Assembly (NCBI GenBank): GCA_902702965.1
Contig: CACRXP010000192.1
Location: 617,070-681,069 of the forward strand
Length of the DNA stretch: 64,000 nucleotides
DNA from: Spirometra erinaceieuropaei
Taxonomy: Eukaryota > Platyhelminthes > Cestoda > Diphyllobothriidea > Diphyllobothriidae
Direction: 5' to 3'
Shown here: piece by piece, positions 12,657-24,200 of the stretch
Layout: every line of letters begins with the position of its first letter
Numbering within the stretch: position 1 is the stretch's first letter
Translations under genes and position numbers: made by a program
The notes under the pieces: generated by a model
What the model saw: only the letters and a program-made list of their open reading frames with translations
What the model was told of the DNA's origin: nothing
Database searches by the model: none

Positions 12657-12783
12657 GATAACGCGCGCCGCCTTTTCACGCGTTTTCATTTGCCGAAAAT
12701 AGCCATCCAGCCGTTGTGCCGTGCCCTTTCGGTTCTTCCCTCGCGTGCACTTTCACTCAAATCTTGCCGCAGCCACAGTTATA

Positions 12784-13300
12784 ATGGACGCTCCTGCTAG
12801 TGAGGACGATTTTATTAGCTCAGTAACACTATCTCTACCAGACTTCTGGAAAAAAATGCGCCTAAACTATACTTCCTTTCATACTGAGTGAAGTTTTTAC
12901 TCTGCGAATAGTATCAAAGAAGTTGTCAAATTCCACAGGCTGATTCAGGCTTTGCCGTTAAAGGTTAAATAATTGGTCCAGTACAATCATTGGTCCAGAG
13001 TCCCCCAGTCGACCAACTATACACGCAATTTAGGGCAATGCTCCTTCGCTTTTACGTGGCGTCTTGTTGCTAGCGGTATCGCTAGCCAATTTTCGAGGAG
13101 CATTTGGGTGACCGGAAACCCATCGAACTTCTTAGAAGGATGCAAGGATTTCGCATCCATAAGCACTTCGAGAAAATGTTCCTTTGGCGTCTACCAGCCG
13201 ATGTTAAAATCATTCTAGCATCTGGCTCACAAGATCTCTCTGTCTCACGGCTAGCCAAGACGGCGGACAGGATGTTGGTAGTGCAGCGGTTCAAACAGCC
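12784..13300 (+). pseudogene. Gypsy gag remnant
   Basis: An ATG at 12784 opens MDAPASEDDFISSVTLSLPD, followed by a tract that fits a gag N-terminus but stops near 12888. The later capsid part is clearer. From 13104 it reads GDRKPIELLRRMQGF, then FLWRLPADVKIILAS and SRLAKTADRM, matching the conserved GDRKPSxLLRxM, LFLQRLPxxVRxxLA and LAxxADR pattern of Gypsy gag proteins. Several frame changes separate the two parts. Confidence 0.7.
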
Positions 13301-13559
13301 GTCTGTTGTCCAGCTCTCCATTTCCTCGTTGCCAACGTCAAGTGAGCAAACTGCGACGCTCATGGTGTATCTAAAACTCCAGCATGGACGCCTTACCTCT
13401 GGTCGTTCATCATCGTCGTTCCCGTTCGCGAACTCAAACAGCCAATATTTGTTGGCATCATACCAATTTCGGTGCGAAGGCTCGTCGATGTTCCTCCCTC
13501 TGCTCGTTCATGTCTAACCAGGGAAACCAGTCAGCCAGAGAATAGGCGCGACCGTGTTC

Positions 13560-13905
13560 TCTTGCTCTTCTGATTCTGATCGCACCTTCTGTGTTTGCGA
13601 CAGTGCGACACGTAGACGTTTTCTAGTGTACCCCGCTGTTCAAATAAATGTCGCCCATCCCATTCTATCCGGCGGTCGTATTTTAGTTCTGTCCTTCATC
13701 ACCAAGCTGCCAACTGCTCCCCATTCTCATTCTTGGGAACCTGTCCCACACCTTAGACATTGGCCTACGTCGCTAGTTCTCTTGGATCTTTGTGATTGCT
13801 GATGTCCCTCATGCAATCCTTGGCTCGGATCTTCTTACAGAATTCGATCTTCTTGTTGGCTGTCCATATTCCCGTCTCTTTGATCGCACAACAGGTCTGT
13901 CTGTT
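13560..13905 (+). pseudogene. Gypsy aspartic protease remnant with a mutated active site
   Basis: CVCDSATRRRFLVYPAVQIN corresponds to the retropepsin segment in which active proteases carry D(T/S)GA; here the tetrad reads YPAV (about 13630-13641). Downstream, in another frame, a region resembling DVPHAILGSDLLTEFDLLV lies at about 13800-13865, the usual C-terminal protease motif. The link to RT is interrupted by stops. Confidence 0.6.
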
Positions 13906-13962
13906 CACTGATTAAATCCCTTTTCTATCCCGACCCGTGCCCTTTTCGACAGAACGATTTCT

Positions 13963-14428
13963 TTGAAGATTGACCTGTTGCGTGCCTTTCATCAGATTCC
14001 CGTGGTCCCTGAGGGCATCCCCAAGACTGCCGTCACTACACCTTTCGGTCTCTTCGAATTCATTCGCATTTCCTTCGGTCTTCTTAATGCCGCGCAAACG
14101 TTCCAGAGGCTCATTGACTATGTTTTACGTGACCTACCGTTTTTGTACGCCCATACTGATATCATCTTGGTGGCCATCTGGAGTGCAAAAGAACACAAGG
14201 AGCACCCTACTTTAGTGTTTGACCGCTCCGACAAGTTTGGCGTTTTCATAAACCCCTCCAAGTGTGGTTGGGTTGTGCTTTCGCTCGAATTCCTCGACCA
14301 TCATGTCGACTGTGAGAGATTGCGTCCCCTCCCGTCCAAGCTTGAAGCAATTCGTGATTTACCTCCACCAACCTCCAAGTGTCATCTGCAGCGATTCCTT
14401 GACATAGTCAACTTTTACCGTCGGCACT
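13963..14428 (+). pseudogene. Gypsy reverse transcriptase remnant lacking the YxDD catalytic pair
   Basis: An open stretch encodes KIDLLRAFHQIPVVPEGIPK, TPFGLFEFIRISFGLLNAAQ and TFQRLIDYVL, standard Gypsy RT palm and fingers motifs. The catalytic box should read Y(I/L)DD before ILVA but reads HTDI, so the second aspartate is gone. It continues through KCGW, LEFLDHHVD and LQRFLDIVNFYRRHLP, where a LINE fragment interrupts it. The domain cannot polymerise. Confidence 0.85.
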
Positions 14429-14429
14429 T

Positions 14430-15412
14430 ACCCCTAGTAGTCGCCCACACAATCTTCGTAACTCTTCCTTAGTTATACCTCCTCCAACTTCCTCCACCTC
14501 TAAGCGTTCTCTATTTTTCGCTTCCAGATATACTTTCCTCTGGAATAGCCTCCCAATAAATATAAGATCTTCAGATAATCTACACACATTTAGGAGACGG
14601 CTACGCCTTTATCTGAATACTGACTCGATTAAACTTTTATTTTCCGCATCCTTCTCAAACAACTTTCTCAATGACACTGAGAAAGGGCCACCAGGTATTT
14701 AGTATGCCACCATTAAATTTCCGTATCTGCTTACATTTCCTGCTTTTGTGAGTCGTATCGTTTCCTAGGATCCCTAAACAAAAATGTTAATTTTTCGGTT
14801 TTTCAGTCCATCCATCGAGCCCTCACAGAAGGCAATATATCGACGCTCTTGGCGGAACCTTCTGTATTTGCCATACACTAGTAGTCTGGTCGCATCTCCC
14901 TTGCCCCCTCCTCGGCTGGATTTGGCTGAATGTAACTGATCGCATCTGGGTTCCTACCGCGTCGAAACTGGTTTCCAATTCGCCATTTTGGCATGAATGG
15001 CCTCATCCGGCATATGAATTCTCCCATGATGATTCCCGACTCGAGCCTTCTGTTCAAGTCTACATATAGGCCAGTCCTGCCTGACCTGCCTACTTACCCC
15101 TCCATGAAATCCGTCATAGAATGCCATATACAGTGTAGTCCTGCCTGATTTTTATAAACTAAGGAGCGAGAGTTTTTCCTCCTATAGCTTTTATCCAATT
15201 TTACTCATTTCGTTTATGTTAGGAGTTTTTTTTACTGCTCGGTCAACATTCTTCGTAACGTGCTACTTATTTGAAAACTATGAATTAAGTACTCTAATAA
15301 CTCTGTATACCTCGTCTAAAATTCTAAAATTAATGTAAAAACTATTCCTACTTTCTATGATAGGACCCTCACGGGTCTTGAATAAAAATTATTATTATTA
15401 TTATTATTATTA
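14430..15412 (+). mobile_element. LINE 3' end (CR1/Jockey-group) inserted in the Gypsy RT, with (ATT)n tail
   Basis: A frame starting near 14430 encodes SKRSLFFASRYTFLWNSLPI then SSDNLHTFRRRLRLYL and stops near 14703. This is the typical C-terminal tail of CR1/Jockey-type reverse transcriptases (FxxRxxxLWNSLP...FxxxLxxYL). About 700 bp of 3' UTR follows, ending in a GAATAAAAATT motif and an ATT microsatellite (15386-15412), a common LINE 3' terminus. The Gypsy reading frame resumes immediately after. Confidence 0.72.
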
Positions 15413-15465
15413 ACTGTGCTGACCTCATGCTGCCGTTCTCCAACGTGCTTTCTGGTCAGAAGACG

Positions 15466-15548
15466 AAGATGCGATCACTGGAACAAGAAATTTATTGGCC
15501 TGACGTTTCGGATTCTCACTCAAATCCATCATCAGAGGTCTCAAAAGC
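15466..15548 (-). mobile_element. Penelope-type terminal fragment with hammerhead-like core, inserted in Gypsy
   Basis: About 80 bp matching, in reverse, the sequences near 29110-29235, 55095-55215 and 60660-60790. On the minus strand it has CTGATGA (15535-15529), a potential 5-bp helix GGATT/AATCC, then GAAACGTC (15509-15502). AGG after GTC can pair with CCT just before CTGATGA. That arrangement is a minimal hammerhead layout, as described for Penelope-like elements, though one extra U separates the core from helix II. Gypsy coding (LELTGEALTAFGRIKNSLAT) resumes at 15550. Confidence 0.6.
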
Positions 15549-15549
15549 C

Positions 15550-16036
15550 CTCTAGAGCTTACCGGTGAAGCACTGACTGCTTTTGGAAGAATCAAGAATT
15601 CCCTTGCCACGCCAACTTGCTCCCCAATCCCGCTCCCGAAGCGCAGCTGTCCTTACTGGTAGATGCTTTGACCGTAACCATAGGTGCAGTCCCTCAACAA
15701 CACCTTGCCGGTTCGACTCAAACACTGGCCTTCTTCTCCAAAAAAGCTCTTGCCGGCGGAGATCCTCTACAGTACCTTTGGCCGTGAACAACTTACCATT
15801 TACCTGACTGTGATGCATTTCCGGCATCTCCTTGAAGGTCGAGACTTCGCTTATTTCACAGACCACAAGCCACTGACTTGTGTTCTTCATTCCCTATCCG
15901 ACAAGTACAGTCCCAGAGAGATTGCCCACCTGGACTACATCTTTTAGTTCACCCCCGACATCCACTTAATTGATGGCACGAAGAATGAGGTGGATGATAT
16001 GCTGTCCAGGCCCTCACAATCTTCCCTCCAACTCTC
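15550..16036 (+). pseudogene. Gypsy RNase H remnant
   Basis: Reading through frame changes gives APEAQLSLLVDALTVTIGAV, PQQHLAGSTQTLAFFSKKAL, ILYSTFGREQLTIYLTVMHF, RHLLEGRDFAYFTDHKPLT and DKYSPREIAHLDYIF, then HLIDGTKNEVDDMLSRP. These are the ordered RNase H motifs of Gypsy elements, including DHKP and the final D..SRP. The first conserved aspartate segment (VDA for VDAS) is partly kept. At least three frameshifts and a stop at 15945 inactivate it. Confidence 0.8.
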
Positions 16037-16189
16037 ACTCGGGATCGGCCTTGGCGGCTGAGCAACAGCGAGTCGCTTATCCTGGCGACGAAACCGCTAG
16101 TGGTCTCCAACTCAGAGACGTTCCTTTGACCACTGGTATTGGTACCATACTTTGACGTCTCGACTCCCTTTCATCTCCCCTTCGTGCCC

Positions 16190-16510
16190 GCCGCGATGCG
16201 CCGAGCCGGCTCAACAGTCAGCGCCCGAATCGGTGATTGCTGCAATTTCAACATGCATCTTGGATGTTGACGTGATTATTACTCGACAGTCTGGCCCGCT
16301 GCCACCGGGATTGTTGCCTGCCCGCCCCCTACCCACGTGACTGATTCCCTGCTCAGGGAATGTCTCAGCATTGAATATGGAACCGGGAGGTCATTGCGCT
16401 TGTTGATGGGTTGCGGGCCACAGAGGTATGATTTTAGCGGCTCGCGGTTCACGCGGTCGTTAGATCTTGCAAGGATTTCAGCCTATTGAAGCTTGAAAAC
16501 ATGATCCCCT
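16190..16510 (-). mobile_element. Penelope-like 3' region fragment
   Basis: This stretch is similar to 59030-59290 (same orientation) and, inverted, to 60350-60560. Shared blocks include TTGATGGGTTGCGGGCCA / TTAATGGGCTGGGGACCA and CGGTTCACGCGGTC / CGGCTCACGCGGTT. It corresponds to the region just downstream of the GIY-YIG endonuclease in the 59-kb copy and is non-coding now. Confidence 0.6.
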
Positions 16511-16599
16511 TACGTGGAATGAGTCGGCACCTGAAAGCTAGCGTCGTTTTTCCTCACCGCTACTGCATTCTCAGGCATCCGCTTACGAAGTAGTCTCCC

Positions 16600-17400
16600 A
16601 GTGTGGGGTTCGCAGTTGGACAGCGGCTGACTGGTCTAGACTACAATGACAATTTCGCTTTACTAAGCTCGAGCTTTGGTGGCCTGCAATATGTCGTGCC
16701 ACGGATGAATGGAGTCGCTACTTCAGTCGGTTTATCCATAAACACAAAATTGTTTTTGAGCTGCTTACCTGACCAGGAGAAGGCACTCCTCGGGGTTACT
16801 GGTTGTCAACCTGAGGAAGCAAACAGTTTCAAATACCTCGGATGGGGCTGCTGTCCAGTGGATAGAGTAAGGACGACATTGCCTTCCGAATCGATGCCGC
16901 TCGCAGGGCGTTCTTTACCCTAAGGGAGTGCTTTCGAATTTGACGTAACGTCTCCATTGCTACCAGGATTCGCGTATACCATGCATCCGTCCGGACCGCC
17001 GTTTTCTGCGACTGTTCATTTTTGGCCTTGCGCGTGGAAGATGAGCGAAGGCTGCAAGAAATTGGCCACCAATCCCAGAGGAGCATTCTTCGAGTGGAGT
17101 ATATCGAATTCGTCTCAAACGAGACTGTCCGTGTGCGCTGCGACAAAGTCACGAGGATATCTCAGGACACCAAAGGAAGACGACGGAAGTGTTTTGAGCA
17201 CTTTTTCGTCGTCCGCCTCACGAGTGCACTTGCACTGCCCTCGATCCAGAGGCGTTGTCTATGTGGAAGCATCGAAGAGGAGGTCAGTTAGAGGCCCGGT
17301 TCAACACGACTCAAGACATGGAACGGTCTCCGTCGCTGATCGGACTGTCAGAGTCGGGGTTTGTCGCACGTGGAGAGGTCATTTAGATAATGCATGATCA
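16600..17400 (+). pseudogene. RTE-type LINE reverse transcriptase, C-terminal relic
   Basis: Frame segments give GQRLTGLDYNDNFALLSSSF, GLSINTKLFLSCLPDQEKA and EANSFKYLGWG, then in other frames CWALRVEDERRLQEIGH-like and RVEYIEFVSNETVRVRCDKV sequences. This is the RT palm, thumb and C-terminus of RTE-type LINEs. The catalytic box reads YNDN where YADD is expected, so both an alanine and the second catalytic aspartate are changed. At least two frameshifts are present. Confidence 0.75.
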
Positions 17401-18229
17401 CGGCCGATTCAGGTACAGGCTTACCGACGTGTACATATAGAATTTTCGATGGATTTGCCCATTGCCCTCACAAAATAAACCGAAAAGCTATTTTAATTTC
17501 CTGCCCGCTAGAAAATTACTTACATTCGTCTCGTTCCTAAATATGCGTCGTTCAAAAAAGACGCTTATCACTGCGAGAAACCTAACCTGCGATCTCATGT
17601 CTGGTCAGTATCTTCATCAAAATAACTTAGCAGCCCACTCGCATATAAATACTTTGCTTAATTATGCGACGGCAAAATGTCTGGAATCCGTAAAATAGCC
17701 TTCAGTTCATTATCTTAGCATAACAGGTCATCAGTCTCGCTTATTTACTTTGTACGTTTTCGCTTCCTTTTTCTTCGAGCGCACAGACTGTAGATGAGTT
17801 TGTGTTTTTTGGATGACTTGTGACAGAACATATGATTTTTTAAACCAATTTATCGTCAGAAAAATATTTTTCCATGAGAGACACATTGACTTCACCCTGT
17901 GCTAAGCAAAACAACTAAATGACATGGCTAATTCCTTAGTTTTATCCTGTCTGCAACCAGTTTCTCTGTTTATCCCTTGCCATTTTCGAATCATGATTGC
18001 TAAATTAATCCCGTATGGACAATTCCCCTTCCTTCTTATGAGGTTTAACTACGAAGTATAGCATGATCAGCTACTCCAGTCAAAATGGTAAAATTGAAGG
18101 ACTGCGAATGTCTCGAAATAAATAAATAAAGTCAAATGTTCAGGCAACGGTCGAAAATGACAATTTGTGGACTTTTACTAGGCTAAAATAGAGGCGCGAA
18201 AAGAAAGTGGGCACTTGTGAGCCTGCAAT
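17401..18229. other. Upstream flank of SF3B4
   Basis: AT-rich DNA with no recognised gene. It must contain the SF3B4 promoter and 5' UTR, but no convincing TATA box or initiator can be singled out. Confidence 0.45.
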
Positions 18230-21200
18230 ATGACCACCGGGCCTGTCGAAGAGAGGAACCAGGATGCCACGATTTATGTTGGCGGGCTAGATGAAAAGTG
18301 TACAGAAGCCATACTATGGGAACTCTTTCTCCAAGCAGGACCTGTTGTTAATGTCCACATGCCGAAGGATCGCATTACCATGCAACATCAAGGGTACGCT
18401 TTTGTTTCCTGTTTCCTTTCTCAGTAGTAGTTTGTCTTCGCGTGCTTTCGATTTCGAAAATGCGAGTACTATTTTCATTCTAGCACGGTTAATTTCTGAG
18501 TTTTCTTATGTATCCAGTCAACATTTTTACTGGCGTTGCTGTCCCCGTAGCGGTACGTCCATTGTCGTCAACGTTTGTTTTAGTTTTGCCGGCTCTTACA
18601 TCACTAAGTGAATTATAGAAGCTTTTTATCGCTCACATAGCTGATCCCTCGGTATAGGTTTGTTGAACAAAGGCTTTTGTAATTGGCAAGTGGTGACACC
18701 TGTCCGCATGAGCTTACGCCTTGTCGATGCCAGCAACCTCCAATTGTTCTTGAGATGTGTGGATGCCTTGGATGGATTTTAGACGGCCATCACAATTTAT
18801 TTCGCCCCAACCATGGTCACGTCGAAGACGACTCAAGTGATCAAGTAGCGCTACGGAAGTACTGAATAGAGTCGGCGAGCACCATGCGAATACACGCGTA
18901 CGTATAGCATAAAAACCGTGACAAACGTGTGCAATAAATATATTACTAGTAATAGACTAGTCAACGCGTTAGAAGGATATAATAATACTAGAAAGTGTTA
19001 CACATACAGTTGGCCATCTGGAGTGGGAAGCGCTCCGCCATGCCTGCCAGGCCGCCAGTGGGGAGTGCAAGGCTGTGGGTAACTGCAGGGGATGGTTATG
19101 GAAAGTGCTGACGTAGAACGAGAGATACCAAGAAGGCCTGTGCGAGCGTCCATTGTAGGGCAGGGTATCAGCAGTTATGAGGAGAAGGGGCAGTGGCATC
19201 TTCTCTGACACCGTCCTGGGTTCGCGCTAAAAGTGAATTTGGTCCGCCTAAGCAACCCACTCAGGTTTGTGTTGCGTTGTACTAAGTCCTCATTTCGCTA
19301 CCAGTACTCCATTTTTGCATTTACCACCGACCAACGGTTGTGAGGTGGTATGCCCGGGGGTTGCAAGCACAGTCAGTTTATGTCATGGTTTCATCTAAAG
19401 TCTTTCGCTTGTTGCGCGAACCCTTAAACTGCCGGGTTGCAATGTACATTTCAACCTAAAAGAACCTTTTATATTAGCATTTTTGTTCGAAATTTTCGCA
19501 CACTGTTTAACCTCTGCCTCTTAAAGCTTGTAAGAAACCCTAAACGTTCATGCCTGTAGCACAATTATGCATGGTAATGTGTCTCAGGCGAACGACTGTG
19601 AATTTAGAGAGACAAAGACTAAGAGTTCACCTTTATGACTCTGCTAAAGAAATGTATTGGGTAGCTCCTAATTTTGCCGAAGGACAGGCATCTGTTACGC
19701 GGCTGGAAAAGGGACCCTTAGTAGCTGGTAGCGTCCTCGAAATTAAATGCTCCATGACCCACGAGTGAGAATTCAAACCTCATGTGTGCCAGCGCCTGAG
19801 GTTGAGCCATCAGCGACTAGTTATGACTAATAAACCGTCCCTGTGTCGGTCTAATCTTTGTCAATAGTACTTCCTAGTTAATCTGTCTAAAGTCGACGAG
19901 TGACTGCTTGAATCGTCTCCTACTTTGAATTCTCGCTTATTCTTCGCCGCCAGCTCCTATCAGCCACAATTGCCAGGCTGCTGTAGTATCTATGATCATG
20001 CGTTTATTGGTGGAGTTGCCGCTTCAGACCTGCCCTTGCTGACGTAGATTTTGACTACTCGGTGCGTCTAAGAGCCCTTGAAATAAGCGTAACTTCGCGA
20101 GAGGTGTAATCAGTCAGAAATGGGTCCAAATGCATCGGCCGAAACGTTCAATCGAGAATGAATCACTTTCTGTCAAGTGGAAATGTAAAAGAAGTGTTGA
20201 AGATAATGTGTTTTTAATCTGAACTAACAATTTTCTTTTAAAAAGCTGAAATGCCGAAGATGAAAAAATGCGTGCCGCATGAGTAACACAATGATTGTCA
20301 ATGCTGAGAGCTGAGTAAATAAAACAGCATAACTACAACAGTGTCTGAAAAAGCCTTATAGCTAATTTTCGGGAAGTATCATCTAAATGGTTGCGTAATG
20401 TTCAGTATGGCGGCTAGTCAACTACGTGTAGTTAGGCAATGCCTTTCAGCATACCTCCGCCAGAATCCGATCTAGTTTTTGTTCTTATTGTCTGAGGGGT
20501 GGTTGACTAACGCGGAGAGTATTTTGTTTGAGTTCGAGGATAGGGACGTTCCAGGCATAAAAGTCTTTGTAAGGCCAGATGTTGTAAAATCGGCCAGTGA
20601 TTAAGGGGCCCTGTTATAATTGACAGATCTAGTCATATGCTTTCTGGTGACGGTGCAATCCACTGAAAGGTCGGTGAATACTTGGCGGTCCTCATTATCC
20701 TCTATAAAATGTCTAAAAAGATAGGTTCCGTAGTTTTTTTTAAATTACAATCTCCAAAATAGTGGAAGTCTTAAGGGCTTTTAGTCAGACTGTGAGTGTT
20801 TACGCGTCCTTTTTTATTCAAATGATGTCTTGCGTCATATCTGTGGACCGATCTAGACGCTAATCACAATCATCGAAGCAGATGGATGTCTATTACAAAA
20901 GCCGGCGAAAAACATGCCTCTGATCAAGTGAAAAACCCTCACTTATAAGTCGTCTTTTTAAAGTACATTACTGGGATATTTCGCTGAGGAATATCTACGT
21001 CCTTCATTTTTGCCTTCTTATGCACTTACTCTACAAATAAGCAATTTCTTCTACCGCAAACAAGCAAAACTTTTATTCCTTGAAACCATTTTTGCCATCA
21101 CTGACTTATTTAAGCCTCCGTTCCACTATTGTACTTGCACCACATGGTGGCTGTATGGATATTAAAGTATCTTAGTATGGGCGTTGCCTGATCGGGCTTT

Positions 21201-24200
21201 CCCCGCTCGTCCTTGCAAGCAGTCAGACAGTGACCACCAATAATGCGGAAGGGGGCAGACTGGAATGGCCACTCTTCGTCTATTAGCTGCCCGGAGCTTG
21301 GATTGTCAGAGTGGGGGGAATGTACGGTGGACCTACGAACTTCTAACCGCCACCCAGTGGGAACCCGTTGCCCTAATAGTCAGCGGTCTGGTAATTTCAC
21401 TGTACATAGCATATATGTTTCCGGTAGCTTTGATGACATCAAGTCATCTGACCAAATTTACTACGCGTTTCTCCGAGCACACTGCAATTCGTAGTACCTA
21501 CGATGAGAGTCGACATGGCTCTAACCGCATTCATGTAAAGGTTCCGCTGTTGTTTGGACCACATGTCAAGAAGGCATGACCTGAGAAAAAATGCGATGTT
21601 GTCTATCCCAAGAATCTTGCCACGGTCTTCCGTCTGTCTTCGACTGCTTTATGGAATATTGCAAACGCCATCGGCGTCTGCGACGTCCCCGGTCGAAACA
21701 GTTGACCTAGACAGGAGTAGATACAAGAGATTTTAGTCCTCGGACAGCATAATTGAAGACCTCTATCCATGGTGGAAGCATCCGTGTGCGTAGACTGGCT
21801 CGCTTCCACTGCTGTCTAAACTTTCGGGACTTCCATCGCCTGACCACATGCCCTAAACAGCACAACTGTAGTTCTAATTCATGATACCTGATTCATTCAG
21901 CTGCACGTTGCTCGTTCACCGCATTGCGAATTATCATTTTCCGCTGTCGCAGACTTCCAAGCGTGGTTGAGCCACTTTGCGCGCCAATTTCGCATGCACA
22001 GAGATACCCTCGGGGTCAGCCTTCACGTTCACCCTCGTCACCAGTGGGTTGTTTCCATCCTGTCAGTGGTCAGAATCAGGATAGTTCGAAGTGACACTTT
22101 TGCCTTTGGGTCGACGTAGCACATGGTCAAACTATCTTAGCCGACAATCAAGAAGAGACTAGTTGGAAGTTTAGCCTGCCTGTTTGGTGACTGTTTGTTA
22201 CTCGGACATAATTTCACGTATTTTGTAACTACTGTAGATGCGCAACATGAAAGTGGCTCAACCAGACATCATGAATGCCATCACAAGTACCAAATTATAA
22301 GTCCGTTCGCGCATATTTGACCATTACTGATCACGGTCTCCAAAGATGTTGACTGTCCCGTCGTTCTCACAAGGGCGTTGCGTGACAGTTCGACCGTGTG
22401 CTCCACGGCAAAGTGGGACGGCCACGATGATGTACTCGAGAATTAGTTTACAGTAAAAGCAGACTTTCGCAGCATCTACCGCGCTCTCTCCTCTCCACCT
22501 GGGCCCTGTGTCAAGACGTAGTCAAGAAGACCGGAGGCGAGAGAGGGCACAGGTGAATAGTACGGTCGGACCATGTTCTTTCAGTCACCTTTGGTTGTTG
22601 GGGCGAATAAGCTCATTTCCAAGTTGACAAATATTTGTCTGCTAAGTAGTGGCAGTTGGCTAGTAGTCGTTCTGAGTTATTCTTTTTGCTTTATTTCCTT
22701 ATCTGGGCAGTCAGCTGTTTTCCTACATGAGGCTGCCTGTCAAAATGCTGAGTTCTTGTTTAATTGACCACTAGACTCACCCCATCCCCACATTCCACTT
22801 TCCAGCTATGGTTTCGTTGAATTTCTCACAGAGGAGGATGCAGATTACGCCATGCGGATAATGAACATGATAAAGCTGTACAACAAGCCCATCCGCGTGA
22901 ACAAGGCCTCAGCCAACCAAAAGAACTTGGACATTGGAGCCAACATCTTCATCGGCAACCTGGACCCTGAAGTGGATGAGAAGTTGCTGTACGACACATT
23001 TAGCGCGTTTGGTGTCATCCTACAGACGCCGAAAATTATGCGCGATCCAGAGACCGGCAACTCCAAGGGCTACGCCTTTATAAACTTCGCCAGTTTCGAG
23101 GCCAGTGACGCAGCCATTGAGGCCATGAACGGACAGTACCTCTGTAATCGGGCTATCACTATCTCCTATGCCTTCAAGAAGGACAGTAAGGGTGAACGCC
23201 ACGGTTCAGCCGCAGAGCGCCTGCTCGCTGCGCAGAGTCCGCTTTCACAGGTACTGTTTTAGTGATCCCTTTACCGTGGTCCAGTAGTTAATGTGACTCA
23301 TTCGTAAAGTGGATTTTTGGGCCAACTCCATTGTTCAGGGACAGGTTAACGACAAAATTGAAGTCTGATTTCTTCTGCACGTGTGTGCTAAACATCACTG
23401 GCACAAAAAGGAAAACACTTGCAGTTTGGTTTTTGCTTCTAGGTCGCCCAGTATTTTTGTGCATCCCCAGACCGTTGCCGGAGCACCGTTAACTTTGGAA
23501 GAACGCCTTGTCTCCTAGTCTTGCATCCTCATTAGGCCTGTCATCTTTCCTTTGCGCTACTGCCCTTCCACAGCTTAAACTTCGGCACACGCACCGCAGA
23601 CCTCCGGTCGTCCAAAGACCCCCTTAAGCTCCGGGCTAGTCGGGCATCAATTGCGTGGCATGACTTGGTGCAGGGGATGCATTCCTATAGTTTCTGGTCT
23701 CGGTTGTCCACGTCTCCATCCGTCCTCCTTACACACCCATTTAGGGGTCTATGATTGTGTCAGACGACACATGGACCCCAGTCTGGTGACGGGAACAACA
23801 ACGTTCGTCACGTAATGCCGCTCTGATTTGTGGCCTTTCCATAGATCAGCCGTTTGCATTCGCAATAGGGATTCCATCCTTACGTTAAAAACGGATGATG
23901 GCGTTGAACTTTGCAAGGACGACAAAAAGGCTGAACATCTTTCTTTGGATCGGTTTTTATGACAGAATCCAATTTAACCGCTAATGTAGTGTGGATGAGG
24001 TCCCGAAAATTGACTTAGTGGTTCAACGAGAACTACTGAAGCTGAAAGAAGCGACTTCGTCGGATCCTGATAAAGTACCAACAAAGTCGTTGAGGGAGTT
24101 AGCCATAGAATTGGCAGAACCTCTATATCTTCTCTCCCAAGCCTCCCTCGATGCAGGCAGATTGCCACCTGATTGGATGACTGCGTGGATTTCACCGATA

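Larger units (their letters stand above)
12641..16036 (+). mobile_element. Decayed Gypsy-type LTR retrotransposon interrupted by two insertions
   Basis: In order on the + strand are a primer-binding-site-like sequence (12641-12656), gag, protease, reverse transcriptase and RNase H, the order expected for Ty3/Gypsy. The coding path continues across a LINE 3' fragment (about 14430-15412) and an 80-bp Penelope terminal fragment (about 15466-15548): the RT ends in NFYRRHLP and resumes as NCADLMLPFSNVLSG. Integrase and a 3' LTR were not found; at about 16190 the sequence changes to Penelope-derived DNA. Frameshifts and stops occur throughout, so it is inactive. Confidence 0.75.

Noticed and set aside
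20105..20170. Fifth Penelope hammerhead-like unit (GGCCGAAACGTT)
   Set aside because: GAAACG is present but no CTGATGA-like box or helix was found at the right distance.
22845..23202. Minus-strand frames opposite SF3B4 exon 2
   Set aside because: Shadow of the conserved RRM exon.
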